From positions 3,038,001 through 3,102,000 of the forward strand of contig NZ_CP006704.1 in NCBI RefSeq assembly GCF_000739375.1: a stretch of DNA of 64,000 nt. Reading direction: 5' to 3'. Position 1 is the stretch's first letter; each line of letters begins with the position of its first letter. Made by a program: the position numbers and the translations under genes. The stretch comes from Comamonas testosteroni TK102 (lineage in GTDB: Bacteria > Pseudomonadota > Gammaproteobacteria > Burkholderiales > Burkholderiaceae_C). Below are positions 9,663-17,296 of the stretch, one piece after another. Below the pieces are notes generated by a model. The model had not been told where the DNA came from. It searched no databases and saw only the letters and a program-made list of their open reading frames with translations.

Positions 9663-10922
9663 ATGAGCCAGGACGACACTCCCGACCATGCCGCGCCACA
9701 GGCGGGCAAGGCCGCGCCCGAGGCGGTGGCGCTGCGCGCGCAGCCGCGCTCGGTCACGCGCCTGAACCGGCGCACGCTGGCCATCCTCGCCGGAGGCCTG
9801 TCGGTGGCCGTGCTCGGGGCCACCATCTGGTCATTGCAGCCGCACCGGCGCGGCGCGGGTCAGACCGAGCTTTACAACGTGGACCGCGTATCGAAGTCGG
9901 AGGGGTTGGACGGCTTGCCGTCCGACTATTCGAAGCTACCCAAGCTGGGGCCCCCGCTGCCGGGCGATCTCGGCCCGGCCATTGTGAAGTCGCAGCAGCC
10001 CGTGGTGCCCACCTATGCGCCACCAGGCCATGATCCCGAGGATGCCTTGCGCAAGGAGGCGGAAGCGGCGGCGGCTTCGTCGGTGTTCTTCCGTTCGGGC
10101 AAGCCGGGACAGGCCGCCGGCGCTGTCGCGCAGGCGGTGCCCGGCGCACCTGACATGGCCAGCGCCTTGGCGGGATTCGATCCGCTGGCGGCTGGCCCGG
10201 CCTCGACGGCGGCCCAGTCCACCGATCCGACTACAGCGCAGAACCGGCAAGACCAGAAAGAGGCTTTCCTGAAAGGCGGTTCCACGGAAACCCACAATTC
10301 CGGCAAACTCCAGATGCCGGCCTCGCCATACCAGGTCATGGCGGGCACTGTGATCGCGGCAGCGCTGGTCACCGGTATCAAGTCCGACCTGCCGGGTGAC
10401 GTGATCGCCACGGTGACGGAGCCGGTCTATGACACGGCTACGGGCAAGTTCCTGCTGATCCCGCAGGGCTCGCGCATCCTTGGCCGCTACAACAGCCAGG
10501 TGAGCTACGGGCAGAGCCGGGTTCAGATGGTGTGGAACCGGATCATCCTGCCGGATACGTCTTCGCTGACTTTGGACAACCTCGTGGGTACCGATCCGGC
10601 CGGCTATGCCGGCGTGGAGGACGAAATTGACCGGCACTGGGGCCGCATCCTGGCCGGCGCGGCGCTGACCACGCTGCTGGGCGTGGGGGCAGAGCTGGTC
10701 GCACCGGAGAACAGGCAGGACGGCAACCGGATCATCATCGCGGGGCGCGATGGCTTGCAGGACAGCGTGAACCAGGTGGGGCAGGAGCTGACCCGGCGCA
10801 ACATGAATGTCCAGCCGACGCTAACGGCGCGGCCGGGATTGCCAGTCCGCGTGCTCGTTGCCCGCGATCTTGCGCTTCGCCCGTATCAGCCTATGTTCTT
10901 CAGCCGGGGAACTTCACGATGA
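9663..10922 (+). CDS. trbI: TrbI, VirB10-type core channel protein
   Basis: The chosen ATG at 9663 (MSQDDTPDHAAPQ) lies 1 bp after the trbG stop; the frame is open further upstream but that part overlaps trbG. 419 residues: cytoplasmic N-terminus, one transmembrane helix at about 37-55 (LAILAGGLSVAVLGATIW), a Pro/Ala-rich periplasmic linker, and the C-terminal VirB10/TrbI beta-barrel domain (VMAGTVIAAALVTGIKSDLPG, then FLLIPQGSRILGRYNSQVSY). Spans both membranes in the core complex. The TGA overlaps the following DUF2274 gene. Confidence 0.95.
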   Translation: MSQDDTPDHAAPQAGKAAPEAVALRAQPRSVTRLNRRTLAILAGGLSVAVLGATIWSLQPHRRGAGQTELYNVDRVSKSEGLDGLPSDYSKLPKLGPPLPGDLGPAIVKSQQPVVPTYAPPGHDPEDALRKEAEAAAASSVFFRSGKPGQAAGAVAQAVPGAPDMASALAGFDPLAAGPASTAAQSTDPTTAQNRQDQKEAFLKGGSTETHNSGKLQMPASPYQVMAGTVIAAALVTGIKSDLPGDVIATVTEPVYDTATGKFLLIPQGSRILGRYNSQVSYGQSRVQMVWNRIILPDTSSLTLDNLVGTDPAGYAGVEDEIDRHWGRILAGAALTTLLGVGAELVAPENRQDGNRIIIAGRDGLQDSVNQVGQELTRRNMNVQPTLTARPGLPVRVLVARDLALRPYQPMFFSRGTSR

Positions 10923-11134
10923 GCACGACCAAGAAGCTGCGGCTGGGGCCGCTGCCCAAATTTGAGTCCACGAAACTGACCTTCGCATGCCCGACCAGCC
11001 TCAAGGCTGACCTTGACCGCTACGCCGCGCTGCATGCGCAGACCTATGGGGAGGCGGTGGATGCGGTGGCGCTGATTCCGCACATGCTGCAGGCGTTCAT
11101 GGAAAGGGATCGAGGCTTTCGGCGGGGAGGGTAG
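10919..11134 (+). CDS. DUF2274 protein, last gene of the trb operon
   Basis: 71 residues (KKLRLGPLPKFESTKLTF at the start, SLKADLDRYAALHAQTYG in the middle). It matches the small DUF2274 protein found directly after trbI in Tn4371-like ICEs. The motif has a ribbon-helix-helix look (short strand then two helices), so DNA binding is possible but unproven. Start overlaps trbI by 4 bp, marking it as part of the transfer operon. No terminator hairpin is obvious in the 169 bp that follow. Confidence 0.85.
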   Translation: MSTTKKLRLGPLPKFESTKLTFACPTSLKADLDRYAALHAQTYGEAVDAVALIPHMLQAFMERDRGFRRGG

Positions 11135-11303
11135 AACTAGCAGCCGTGCACTGCGCCTCTAGGGAAGGTCTGCAATCGAGCCGCGCATGCACGGACTTTA
11201 CTTTGCTTCTAGTGGTAAACCGTTTGGCCTGATACGCCGACCAGCTGATCGTAGGACTGTCAATCCCAGCTTTGTGCGGTGGTTGGAAGCGCTGCTGAAT
11301 TGA

Positions 11304-12107
11304 TCAAGGCCCTGGCGGCGCGGCTGCTGTTGTCTTAGAAGCGGTCTTGCGTGCAGCTGTCTTTCTCGCTGGCTTCACCGGCGTCAGGAATGCCTCGGTA
11401 CTGAGAATAAGCTCCCGCCCATATGCCTTAGAAGCGTCCCACACAGCGTTGCGACTTACCGCCAGAAGCATGTAGGCAGCATGGGCTACAGCAACGACCA
11501 AGACTACCGTTGTCTTGTTTCCCATCGGTGTCTCGATAGCCCACGACATGCGCCATAGGATGAGCGCACAGAGCGCAACGATGATGAGATTGAGGCATAG
11601 TGCCAGCACCTTGACCCCGAGCAGGTTCCGACGAAAACCGTATGTGACATTTTCGCTGAACAAAATAGAAAATTTCTTCGTGTCGCGAGTGTTCTGGCGA
11701 AGCCAGTTGCCGCACTGACCATAGAAGGCGTCTGCTGCGCCTTGATCCGCGTTCTCTTCTTGGGCAGTGGGTGCGGCGATGCCCAGCTTTCCTGCGAGAA
11801 ATTCTCGATATCGATCTTTGGAGCCGGCATCGAGGGTCGCGTCGTTCCTGCGGAACATGGTGATCGAAGGCATGCCTCCATGCCTGGCGTAGAGTTTGCC
11901 TTCGATCGCCCGGCCACGGGAGCGTGAGAAGTCCGCGATGGCGAACAGGAGCACCAATATCCCGAGCGTTGCTATCAGATTTGAAAGCCCGAACGACTTC
12001 CATGAAATCAGAAGCGCCAGCGCGGCGAGGGCGGGGGCCGCCGCGATGATCGCTGGGAACAACCTAGCACGCAAAGAGTAGGCATCGAACAGCTTGAACA
12101 CGTCCAT
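11304..12107 (-). CDS. Four-helix membrane protein, last gene of the E2-E1-JAB operon
   Basis: 267 residues from the ATG at 12107, which overlaps the stop of the upstream metallo-beta-lactamase gene by 1 bp (TAATG); a longer frame back to 12194 would overlap that gene and is rejected. Two closely spaced hydrophobic helices lie at about 13-34 and 37-57, two more at about 163-182 and 197-217; between them is a ~100-residue soluble loop with RNDATLDAGSKDRYREFL and FSENVTYGFRRNLLGVK. The C-terminus is a Lys/Ala-rich tail. I cannot name the family. In prokaryotic conflict systems a terminal membrane protein is often the killing effector, so a pore-forming or membrane-effector role is a reasonable inference. 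Confidence 0.8.
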   Translation of the reverse strand: MDVFKLFDAYSLRARLFPAIIAAAPALAALALLISWKSFGLSNLIATLGILVLLFAIADFSRSRGRAIEGKLYARHGGMPSITMFRRNDATLDAGSKDRYREFLAGKLGIAAPTAQEENADQGAADAFYGQCGNWLRQNTRDTKKFSILFSENVTYGFRRNLLGVKVLALCLNLIIVALCALILWRMSWAIETPMGNKTTVVLVVAVAHAAYMLLAVSRNAVWDASKAYGRELILSTEAFLTPVKPARKTAARKTASKTTAAAPPGP

Positions 12108-13168
12108 TACAGACCTTCCACCTCGTTGGCAAACGCTTCTGCCGTAGCCGCTACCGTGTTGGGGTGGCCTGGACCGTTGGAGTACGAAATCCACTTCGTA
12201 CGGGTGCAGTAAACGGGGAAGCCTCTGCGCATAAAAGCGTTCTTTACTTGCCCGCGCGGGTAGTCATCCTTATTGGAGCCGACCGAGCAGAACGCTGTAC
12301 CAATCTCAGTTCCTTGTGGCTGTTTGGGGCCAAGCCACGCGTCCAAGACGGTGGGTGTGACGTTGTGCCTGCTTCCATGGTGGGGCACTTGCACGAACTT
12401 GGGTCTGGCCAATCCGAGCTGGGCATGATATTCGGCCGCTTCTGCTAGCCCGATAGGCCCAACGTCAGCAGTAAGCAGAACGCCTTTGCCGTTGAGTACG
12501 CCGTACTGCACCACGCAGCTTTCATTCGAGGCCGATGTCACAGTGTTTTCGGCAAGCGTTTCAACATCCCATTTTTCTTCGAGCCACTTCTTCGCAGCTT
12601 CGACCATTGAGCGGAAGAACCCTGGGCGTTGATCTTGCGCAGCTTCGGTTGTGTACCTCGTAGGCGTCTTTCCAAAATCGGGAATCGAATTGATGTACCG
12701 TTCCCTCGTGGGAGCGAGTACGGTGAGCTCCCCGATCTTCGTGCCTTGAAAGACCTCGTGGATGACGGTGCCCTTCTCGTTGGCAAGTTGCTCAAGTTCT
12801 ACCAGATAGGGATGCCGCTCTTTGATATCGTCGATCAGGCCTTGTAGCGTGAAGTTGCCGTGGAAGTGTTCAAGAATTTGTGATGCGTAAAGCCACGGCC
12901 TGTTCATCCACAGGTGCTTGACTTCCATTTTTTCCATCACGCCGACAAGCCCGGTCGCGTGATCGTCATCAGCGTGCGACAGCACCATGTGGCTGATGTG
13001 GTAGCCGGGGTAGAACTTGTTGATGTGATTGACGATGGTTTCGGCGGTGTCGGTACGACCGCCATCGACAACATGAAGGTAGTAGCCAGGGTTCTCGTCG
13101 CCATACCGAATGACGATTGCGTCTCCGGATCCTTCGCCCACTGGCAAGAAATCGACCTCAAAGTTCAT
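12107..13168 (-). CDS. Metallo-beta-lactamase-fold hydrolase B (ComEC/Rec2-like) of the E2-E1-JAB operon
   Basis: 353 residues. The metal-binding signature is SHADDDHATG (H65, D67, D69, H70), a later Asp in LLTADVG (D235) and a terminal His pair in VPHHGSRHN (H263-H264), the arrangement of ComEC/Rec2-like members rather than antibiotic-hydrolysing lactamases. These enzymes hydrolyse nucleic acid phosphodiesters or other phospho/thioesters; the substrate here is unknown. GGAG precedes the ATG. It lies 124 bp after the E2-E1-JAB gene and overlaps the membrane-protein gene by 1 bp. A second, divergent member of the same fold is the first gene of the operon. Confidence 0.9.
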   Translation of the reverse strand: MNFEVDFLPVGEGSGDAIVIRYGDENPGYYLHVVDGGRTDTAETIVNHINKFYPGYHISHMVLSHADDDHATGLVGVMEKMEVKHLWMNRPWLYASQILEHFHGNFTLQGLIDDIKERHPYLVELEQLANEKGTVIHEVFQGTKIGELTVLAPTRERYINSIPDFGKTPTRYTTEAAQDQRPGFFRSMVEAAKKWLEEKWDVETLAENTVTSASNESCVVQYGVLNGKGVLLTADVGPIGLAEAAEYHAQLGLARPKFVQVPHHGSRHNVTPTVLDAWLGPKQPQGTEIGTAFCSVGSNKDDYPRGQVKNAFMRRGFPVYCTRTKWISYSNGPGHPNTVAATAEAFANEVEGL

Positions 13169-13292
13169 CTCTGCTCCTCGATATCTGCAAAATTATTCTC
13201 TCTGGCCTGCCGCTCTTCCTCGCGTCGCAGGCACGGACTTCTTAGAGTCAGCCCGAGCGTGGCCGATCTGGCGAACGTCCACGCGCTGCACA

Positions 13293-15548
13293 TCACTTCA
13301 CCTCACCTTGCAAGATTTGCAGATCTTGTTCCCCCACGATGAGCTGAACGGCTGGCAGGCCATCGTCGGCCATGCCTAGGGCCAGGTGAACGAGTTGCAC
13401 GAGGTCGTCTCGGCTGGGCGAGGCGGAATGTCCCTGTGGATGGCTGTGCCATTCACCGATGTAGCCGACGACGCCAGCGGTGCGACGGGAGGCCTCTGCG
13501 ACCGCCTCCGCCAAGCCAGCAACGCCGCGCTCGAAGGAGCCGGGGCTGGACTTGCTGTCGGGGGGAGGCGGCAGGCCTGCGACCACGACGACGGCGCTGA
13601 TGTTGAAGTCGTAGTATCCGAGCAGCACACCGCCGGTCTCGTTCGGAAAGCCCTTCGTGCGCATGTCCCGAAGCTGCTGTTCCACACCCACGTCAATGAA
13701 CAGGGCGAACTCACCAAGCTGCATGCGGCGCTCGGTGGCCACGGACACATCGTGGACCTCCACCGCACCGCGAATCGGATCACGCTGCCATATGCGGATC
13801 ATCGCGCCGTTTTGAGCAACGGCCGCTGGGATCTGCTCGGCCAGAGTGCTGGCCTGCCCCATGATCCGCGAGTAGGGCAGAACCATCGAAATGTCCCGGC
13901 AACTTGCGCCGCTCCAGAACGAACCAACATTGCCTGCGAGGTGATTGCTTCCCCAATCCTCCTGGATTAGGGCACGGTAGTATTGTGCTTCGAGGGTGCG
14001 CAAGCGATTGAGCCGTTGCGAGTCCTCTGCGAGCAGCACCGCAGCGTTGCCGGTCGGCGTGACGAAGGCAGAAAAGTGCCTGGCGAAGTGGTCGATCGCG
14101 CTGACGGATCGAGGGTATTCCAGGGTCGTTGAGGCATTGACCACCAGCGTCGCACCTGACAGTGCATCGGCAACTGCCCCCGGGCTGAAGTCGCTGGCAT
14201 CCGCGTCCAGCGGGGTGACCTCGGTGGCCCCATCCATGGCCGCCGCGTGCAAGTCCGCCACGACGGAGGCCTTGGGACACCCGATGTGCTGCGAATAGGC
14301 CGTGTGCCGCGACAGGTTGTGAGGCTTGATGTGGTCCTTGTCGATGACGGACCAGCGCCCCCAGCCCGCGCGCCCCCACAGGTTGAGCATCGCGCTGCCG
14401 AGCGAGCCCGCACCGATCAGCACGCCGGCGGGGCCTTCGTCGGCGATGCCTGATTGCTTCCTCGCCGCAACAGCATCGTTCCTGCGCAACACGGCCATCG
14501 GCAGCAGGGACTGCGCACGCCAGTCGGTAGCCGGCTGCTCACCCATCAGTCCGGCTGCGCTGAAGTACTTCTTTTCATGGAAGAACAACGCGCCGGTGGC
14601 AACGCCGAGCTCCAGCCCACCCGTCAGCAGCACAAACGCGCGATGTGTCATGCCGACGGGTTTTTCGCCTTCGGCGCGGCAGAGGGGGATGTGGAGCAAG
14701 ACGACTGTGGATTTGTCGTCGGCAGATGCCGCGACTCCGTTGTTGCCCACGCGCGCCTGCAGGGTTGCTCGCAAGGTGGGCAGCAGCTCGATGCCACGCC
14801 TGGAGAGAATGTCGGCCAATTGCCCCAAGGTCGCGGGATCGCGCTCCACAAACCCATGCACGATCGGCGGCAGCACCAACTCGATGGGAGCCGTCGTGCC
14901 GATCTTGACAGCGGCATCCTTGGGGACGGCTTCAAGGAAACATGTGAAGCCTCCACCGGGGCGCTCGGGGCCTCGCGCGATGACAAAGCAGTGCTCGGCA
15001 CTCTTGCGTAGCGCCGGCAGATTCCATGGCAGGACCAACTCGTATTTGGTCGCGAAGAACAGGTGCTCGACCGGCTGGTCTGCCGGGTGCAGTTCGCGCC
15101 GCGCACTTTTTTCGAGCCACCATTGGATTCGGCGCAGAAAACTCTGCGGCGTCCAGGTACGCATCACGGCTGCTACAGGCTCGAAGTACAGGCAGAGGCT
15201 GGCGGCAGCACCCGGGACGCCCTGATTCTGGTGCATCAGGACCGGAAAGTCCTTGCGCAGCGCCAGCACCTCGACGAGCCGCTTCGGATCATCCGATACG
15301 CACAGCGCCAGACGTTCCCGGTATTGGATGCCGACGCTGTTCTTTGGAGGAACGCCGTCGCACTCCACATCGACGATGATGAACTCGAGCTTCGGCGTTT
15401 CATCCTTGCCGTACCGCAAGAGCTGCACGATCGTGAAATCGCGCTGTCGAGCGGCGGCATCATAAAGCAGCCGGGCGCGCGGAATCGTCAGTGCCGCCGC
15501 ATCCGCGATCTCGATGACATTGGCCAGTTTGTGATACTCGCTGGCCAT
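13293..15548 (-). CDS. E2-E1-JAB triple-fusion protein (bacterial ubiquitin-like conjugation and deconjugation enzyme)
   Basis: 751 residues from ATG 15548. The N-terminal part has an E2-like active-site pattern: H106 in LMHQNQG, then C119 in ASLCLYFEP, echoing the HPN...Cys motif of ubiquitin-conjugating enzymes. The centre is an E1/ThiF adenylation domain with GAGSLG at 379-384, nucleotide-binding D403 (VIDKD), R414 (NLSRH) and K426. The C-terminus is a JAB/JAMM metalloprotease domain with E637 (ETGGVLLG), H701-S702-H703-P704 and S712-x-x-D715. So one chain carries activation, transfer and removal functions. Such E2-E1-JAB fusions are known from comparative genomics of prokaryotic ubiquitin relatives; target and modifier here are unknown. 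The start overlaps the upstream stop (TGATG), coupling it to hydrolase A. Confidence 0.93.
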   Translation of the reverse strand: MASEYHKLANVIEIADAAALTIPRARLLYDAAARQRDFTIVQLLRYGKDETPKLEFIIVDVECDGVPPKNSVGIQYRERLALCVSDDPKRLVEVLALRKDFPVLMHQNQGVPGAAASLCLYFEPVAAVMRTWTPQSFLRRIQWWLEKSARRELHPADQPVEHLFFATKYELVLPWNLPALRKSAEHCFVIARGPERPGGGFTCFLEAVPKDAAVKIGTTAPIELVLPPIVHGFVERDPATLGQLADILSRRGIELLPTLRATLQARVGNNGVAASADDKSTVVLLHIPLCRAEGEKPVGMTHRAFVLLTGGLELGVATGALFFHEKKYFSAAGLMGEQPATDWRAQSLLPMAVLRRNDAVAARKQSGIADEGPAGVLIGAGSLGSAMLNLWGRAGWGRWSVIDKDHIKPHNLSRHTAYSQHIGCPKASVVADLHAAAMDGATEVTPLDADASDFSPGAVADALSGATLVVNASTTLEYPRSVSAIDHFARHFSAFVTPTGNAAVLLAEDSQRLNRLRTLEAQYYRALIQEDWGSNHLAGNVGSFWSGASCRDISMVLPYSRIMGQASTLAEQIPAAVAQNGAMIRIWQRDPIRGAVEVHDVSVATERRMQLGEFALFIDVGVEQQLRDMRTKGFPNETGGVLLGYYDFNISAVVVVAGLPPPPDSKSSPGSFERGVAGLAEAVAEASRRTAGVVGYIGEWHSHPQGHSASPSRDDLVQLVHLALGMADDGLPAVQLIVGEQDLQILQGEVK

Positions 15549-16702
15549 CAACCTGCCCGCGGAGGTGAAGACAGGATGACGGCCGGAGCGCCGATGGACG
15601 TCGAGCGAATCCAGCTGACGCCGCCGCTCGTGATTTCGAACGTGATGGGCTCCGGCTTGTTGGCGTTCGGCTCCTCCATCGTGACGAGGAATTTGCGGCC
15701 GCCCACTTCCTCTAGGTACCGCTCATAGGTTTTGCGGGCTTGAATGTGGGGCGGTTGCGTTTGGGCGTAGGAGTCTTTGATGTCGGGGATGGGTTTGCTG
15801 CAACTGACGATGTACGCATCCGGCTTGCCCATGCGCAGAAGGTCTTTGATCAGCGGCTTGGGTTCGGTTTCCTTCTCACCCTTTTCGTCGCTCAGCGCGA
15901 GGTAGCTGCAGTGGTGCGGAATGTTGTACAGATCCCATGCCAGCCTGTCCTCGTTCTTGTGGTAACGCGTCGTCTTGACGATTTCCTCCATGCTCTCCCA
16001 GGTGGCATCGCCGACTTCGAGATAGTCGTAGTGAGCACCATCGGCGCGAAAGCGCACATTGAAAACCAGGGATGCTTCATTGCGGATGATGTCGCCTTCG
16101 TCGCAGTGCTTAATGAAGGGCGAGTGGCAGAAGAACTCCACCTTGTCCGCTTCCAGCGAAAAGCCGGGGACGATCTGGCCAGCATCGATGAACAGGTGAT
16201 CGCGAGCCGAGGCAGACTCGCCGCGTTCTTTCAGGAGCGGTTCGAGCCAGTCGGCCAGTGCCTGCGGTTTCGAGAACACCAGAATGTCCTTGCCTTCCAA
16301 CAGGCGGTGCCGCGCCTCTTGTCGGAGCAGGACGAACTCTTCCATCTGGTGGTCGTTGTCGGCAGTCTCCAGCAGCATGGCAGCGGGAACCCACAGCTCA
16401 CGAATCTTGATACGGCCTTCGCCGTGGTACTTCTTGGCGTGCTGCAGTTCGAAGAATTCGGTGCTGCCCTGAATGTGGTCAAGGTCTGCGTGGGTGAAGG
16501 CGACCACGTCAAAGTAGTCGCGGCCAGCTTTTTTCAGGTCAGCCTTCAGGGTCGCCTTGAGATCAATCTCCGAGGTACTCGGGTCTTCGGCCTTATTGCG
16601 GTGGCAGAAGTCGAACAGAACACGCCGGCTGCCGGACAAGATGATTTGCGTCGTGTCGCCGTTCCCGACGGGATAGAAGATGACTTTGTGTTTTTCTGTC
16701 AC
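15548..16702 (-). CDS. Metallo-beta-lactamase-fold hydrolase A, first gene of the E2-E1-JAB operon, ending in Gly
   Basis: 384 residues from a GTG start with AGGA about 8 nt upstream. The metal site is FTHADLDHIQG (H71, D73, D75, H76), with later candidates D232 (GDATWE) and H263-H264 (IPHHCSYL), again a ComEC/Rec2-like pattern. It has a large insertion between the first motif and the centre compared with hydrolase B, so the two are not recent duplicates. The C-terminus is ILSSPPRAG with a terminal Gly. The TGA overlaps the ATG of the E2-E1-JAB gene. It is the promoter-proximal gene behind the CIRCE-controlled promoter. Confidence 0.9.
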   Translation of the reverse strand: MTEKHKVIFYPVGNGDTTQIILSGSRRVLFDFCHRNKAEDPSTSEIDLKATLKADLKKAGRDYFDVVAFTHADLDHIQGSTEFFELQHAKKYHGEGRIKIRELWVPAAMLLETADNDHQMEEFVLLRQEARHRLLEGKDILVFSKPQALADWLEPLLKERGESASARDHLFIDAGQIVPGFSLEADKVEFFCHSPFIKHCDEGDIIRNEASLVFNVRFRADGAHYDYLEVGDATWESMEEIVKTTRYHKNEDRLAWDLYNIPHHCSYLALSDEKGEKETEPKPLIKDLLRMGKPDAYIVSCSKPIPDIKDSYAQTQPPHIQARKTYERYLEEVGGRKFLVTMEEPNANKPEPITFEITSGGVSWIRSTSIGAPAVILSSPPRAG

Positions 16703-16739
16703 GATTAATCCTGCCTAAAAAAGTGGCTGATCTTGTGAA

Positions 16740-16766
16740 TTAGCACTCGACCACCGAGAGTGCTAA
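16740..16766. promoter_or_regulatory. CIRCE element (HrcA operator)
   Basis: Exact inverted repeat TTAGCACTC-N9-GAGTGCTAA: 9-bp arms at 16740-16748 and 16758-16766, 9-bp spacer. This equals the consensus CIRCE sequence bound by the heat-shock repressor HrcA. It lies 37 bp upstream of the GTG of hydrolase A and immediately downstream of a good -10 hexamer on the minus strand, so bound HrcA would block transcription start. Confidence 0.93.
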
Positions 16767-16771
16767 CAGGC

Positions 16772-16800
16772 ACTATATGCAGTGTGTCTAAATTGATCAA
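16772..16800 (-). promoter_or_regulatory. Sigma70-like promoter of the E2-E1-JAB operon
   Basis: On the minus strand TTGATC (16800-16795) and TATAGT (16777-16772) are separated by exactly 17 bp. The expected start point falls at the distal arm of the CIRCE element. No sigma32-type motif was seen, so heat control would act by de-repression. Confidence 0.75.
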
Positions 16801-17063
16801 CACGCTACATCTAGTTATTGTAACAACTTTACTGTGTAAAACAACAGGTACCTAGATGGGGGTTTTTTAAGCACACTCCCGGCAATGCTTTTCAGTTGTG
16901 GGAGCGAGCTGTGACTGGCTCAGGGCATGAGCCTGCAGCTATCACTTGGGGCAGGGTGGCAGGATCAAGCGCAGCCTGCGGAGGGGTTGGGGTCAGGGCA
17001 TGACGTGGTGCAGGGCCGAACTGAGCTTGAGCCTGCATGGGTTCTGGGCTGCCCAGAAAAAAA
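16801..17063. other. Gene-free stretch upstream of the CIRCE promoter
   Basis: The first ~60 bp are AT-rich. The remainder has direct repeats TCAGGGCATGA (16920-16930 and 16993-17003) and a repeated GAGCCTGCA. No credible gene was found on either strand. Confidence 0.5.
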
Positions 17064-17088
17064 CCCGCCATTGCTGGCGGGCTTTTTC
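17064..17088. terminator. Rho-independent terminator, possibly bidirectional
   Basis: Stem CCCGCCA (17064-17070), loop TTGC, stem TGGCGGG (17075-17081), with a T run on the right and an A run on the left. On the minus strand it directly follows the 64-residue gene ending at 17102. Confidence 0.85.
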
Positions 17089-17101
17089 GGTAGAGCCTTG
17101 T

Positions 17102-17296
17102 TCAGGCGTCCGGTGCTTCGATCATCACCGGATAGTGTCGATCCTTGCGCGGCACTCTGGCAGCAGCTTCAAGGCGTGCTTCCATGACGGCATTCACAAC
17201 TGGAATGCCCTTGAGCGAAAACTTGAAGACACGGCCAGCCGGCGCCGCTTTTGCAGGCGCTGCAATCGGTTTGCGTTGTGCGTGTGTCTTGCTCAT
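17102..17296 (-). CDS. Small basic protein of unknown function
   Basis: 64 residues, rich in Ala, Lys and Arg (KTHAQRKPIAAPAKAAPAGR at the start), followed by FKFSLKGIPVVNAVMEARL. No family recognised. The ATG overlaps the stop of the upstream gene (ATGA), and a strong terminator follows 14 bp after its stop, so it is the last gene of a two-gene operon. These signals make it a real gene despite its size. Confidence 0.65.
   Translation of the reverse strand: MSKTHAQRKPIAAPAKAAPAGRVFKFSLKGIPVVNAVMEARLEAAARVPRKDRHYPVMIEAPDA

Noticed and set aside
12107..12194. Longer start of the membrane-protein gene at 12194
   Set aside because: It would overlap the upstream hydrolase by 88 bp; the ATG at 12107 forms a TAATG junction instead.
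14565..14580. Tn4371-type att-like TTTTCAT
   Set aside because: The word occurs inside the E1 coding region and is too short to be meaningful.
13386..15225. Long plus-strand frames opposite the E2-E1-JAB gene
   Set aside because: They lack domains and lie antisense to a gene with complete catalytic motifs; shadows of GC-rich codon use.
12107..16702. Antibiotic-hydrolysing beta-lactamases
   Set aside because: The metal motifs HADDDH and HADLDH and the PHH end are of the ComEC/Rec2-like branch; no sign of export signals or class B lactamase features.
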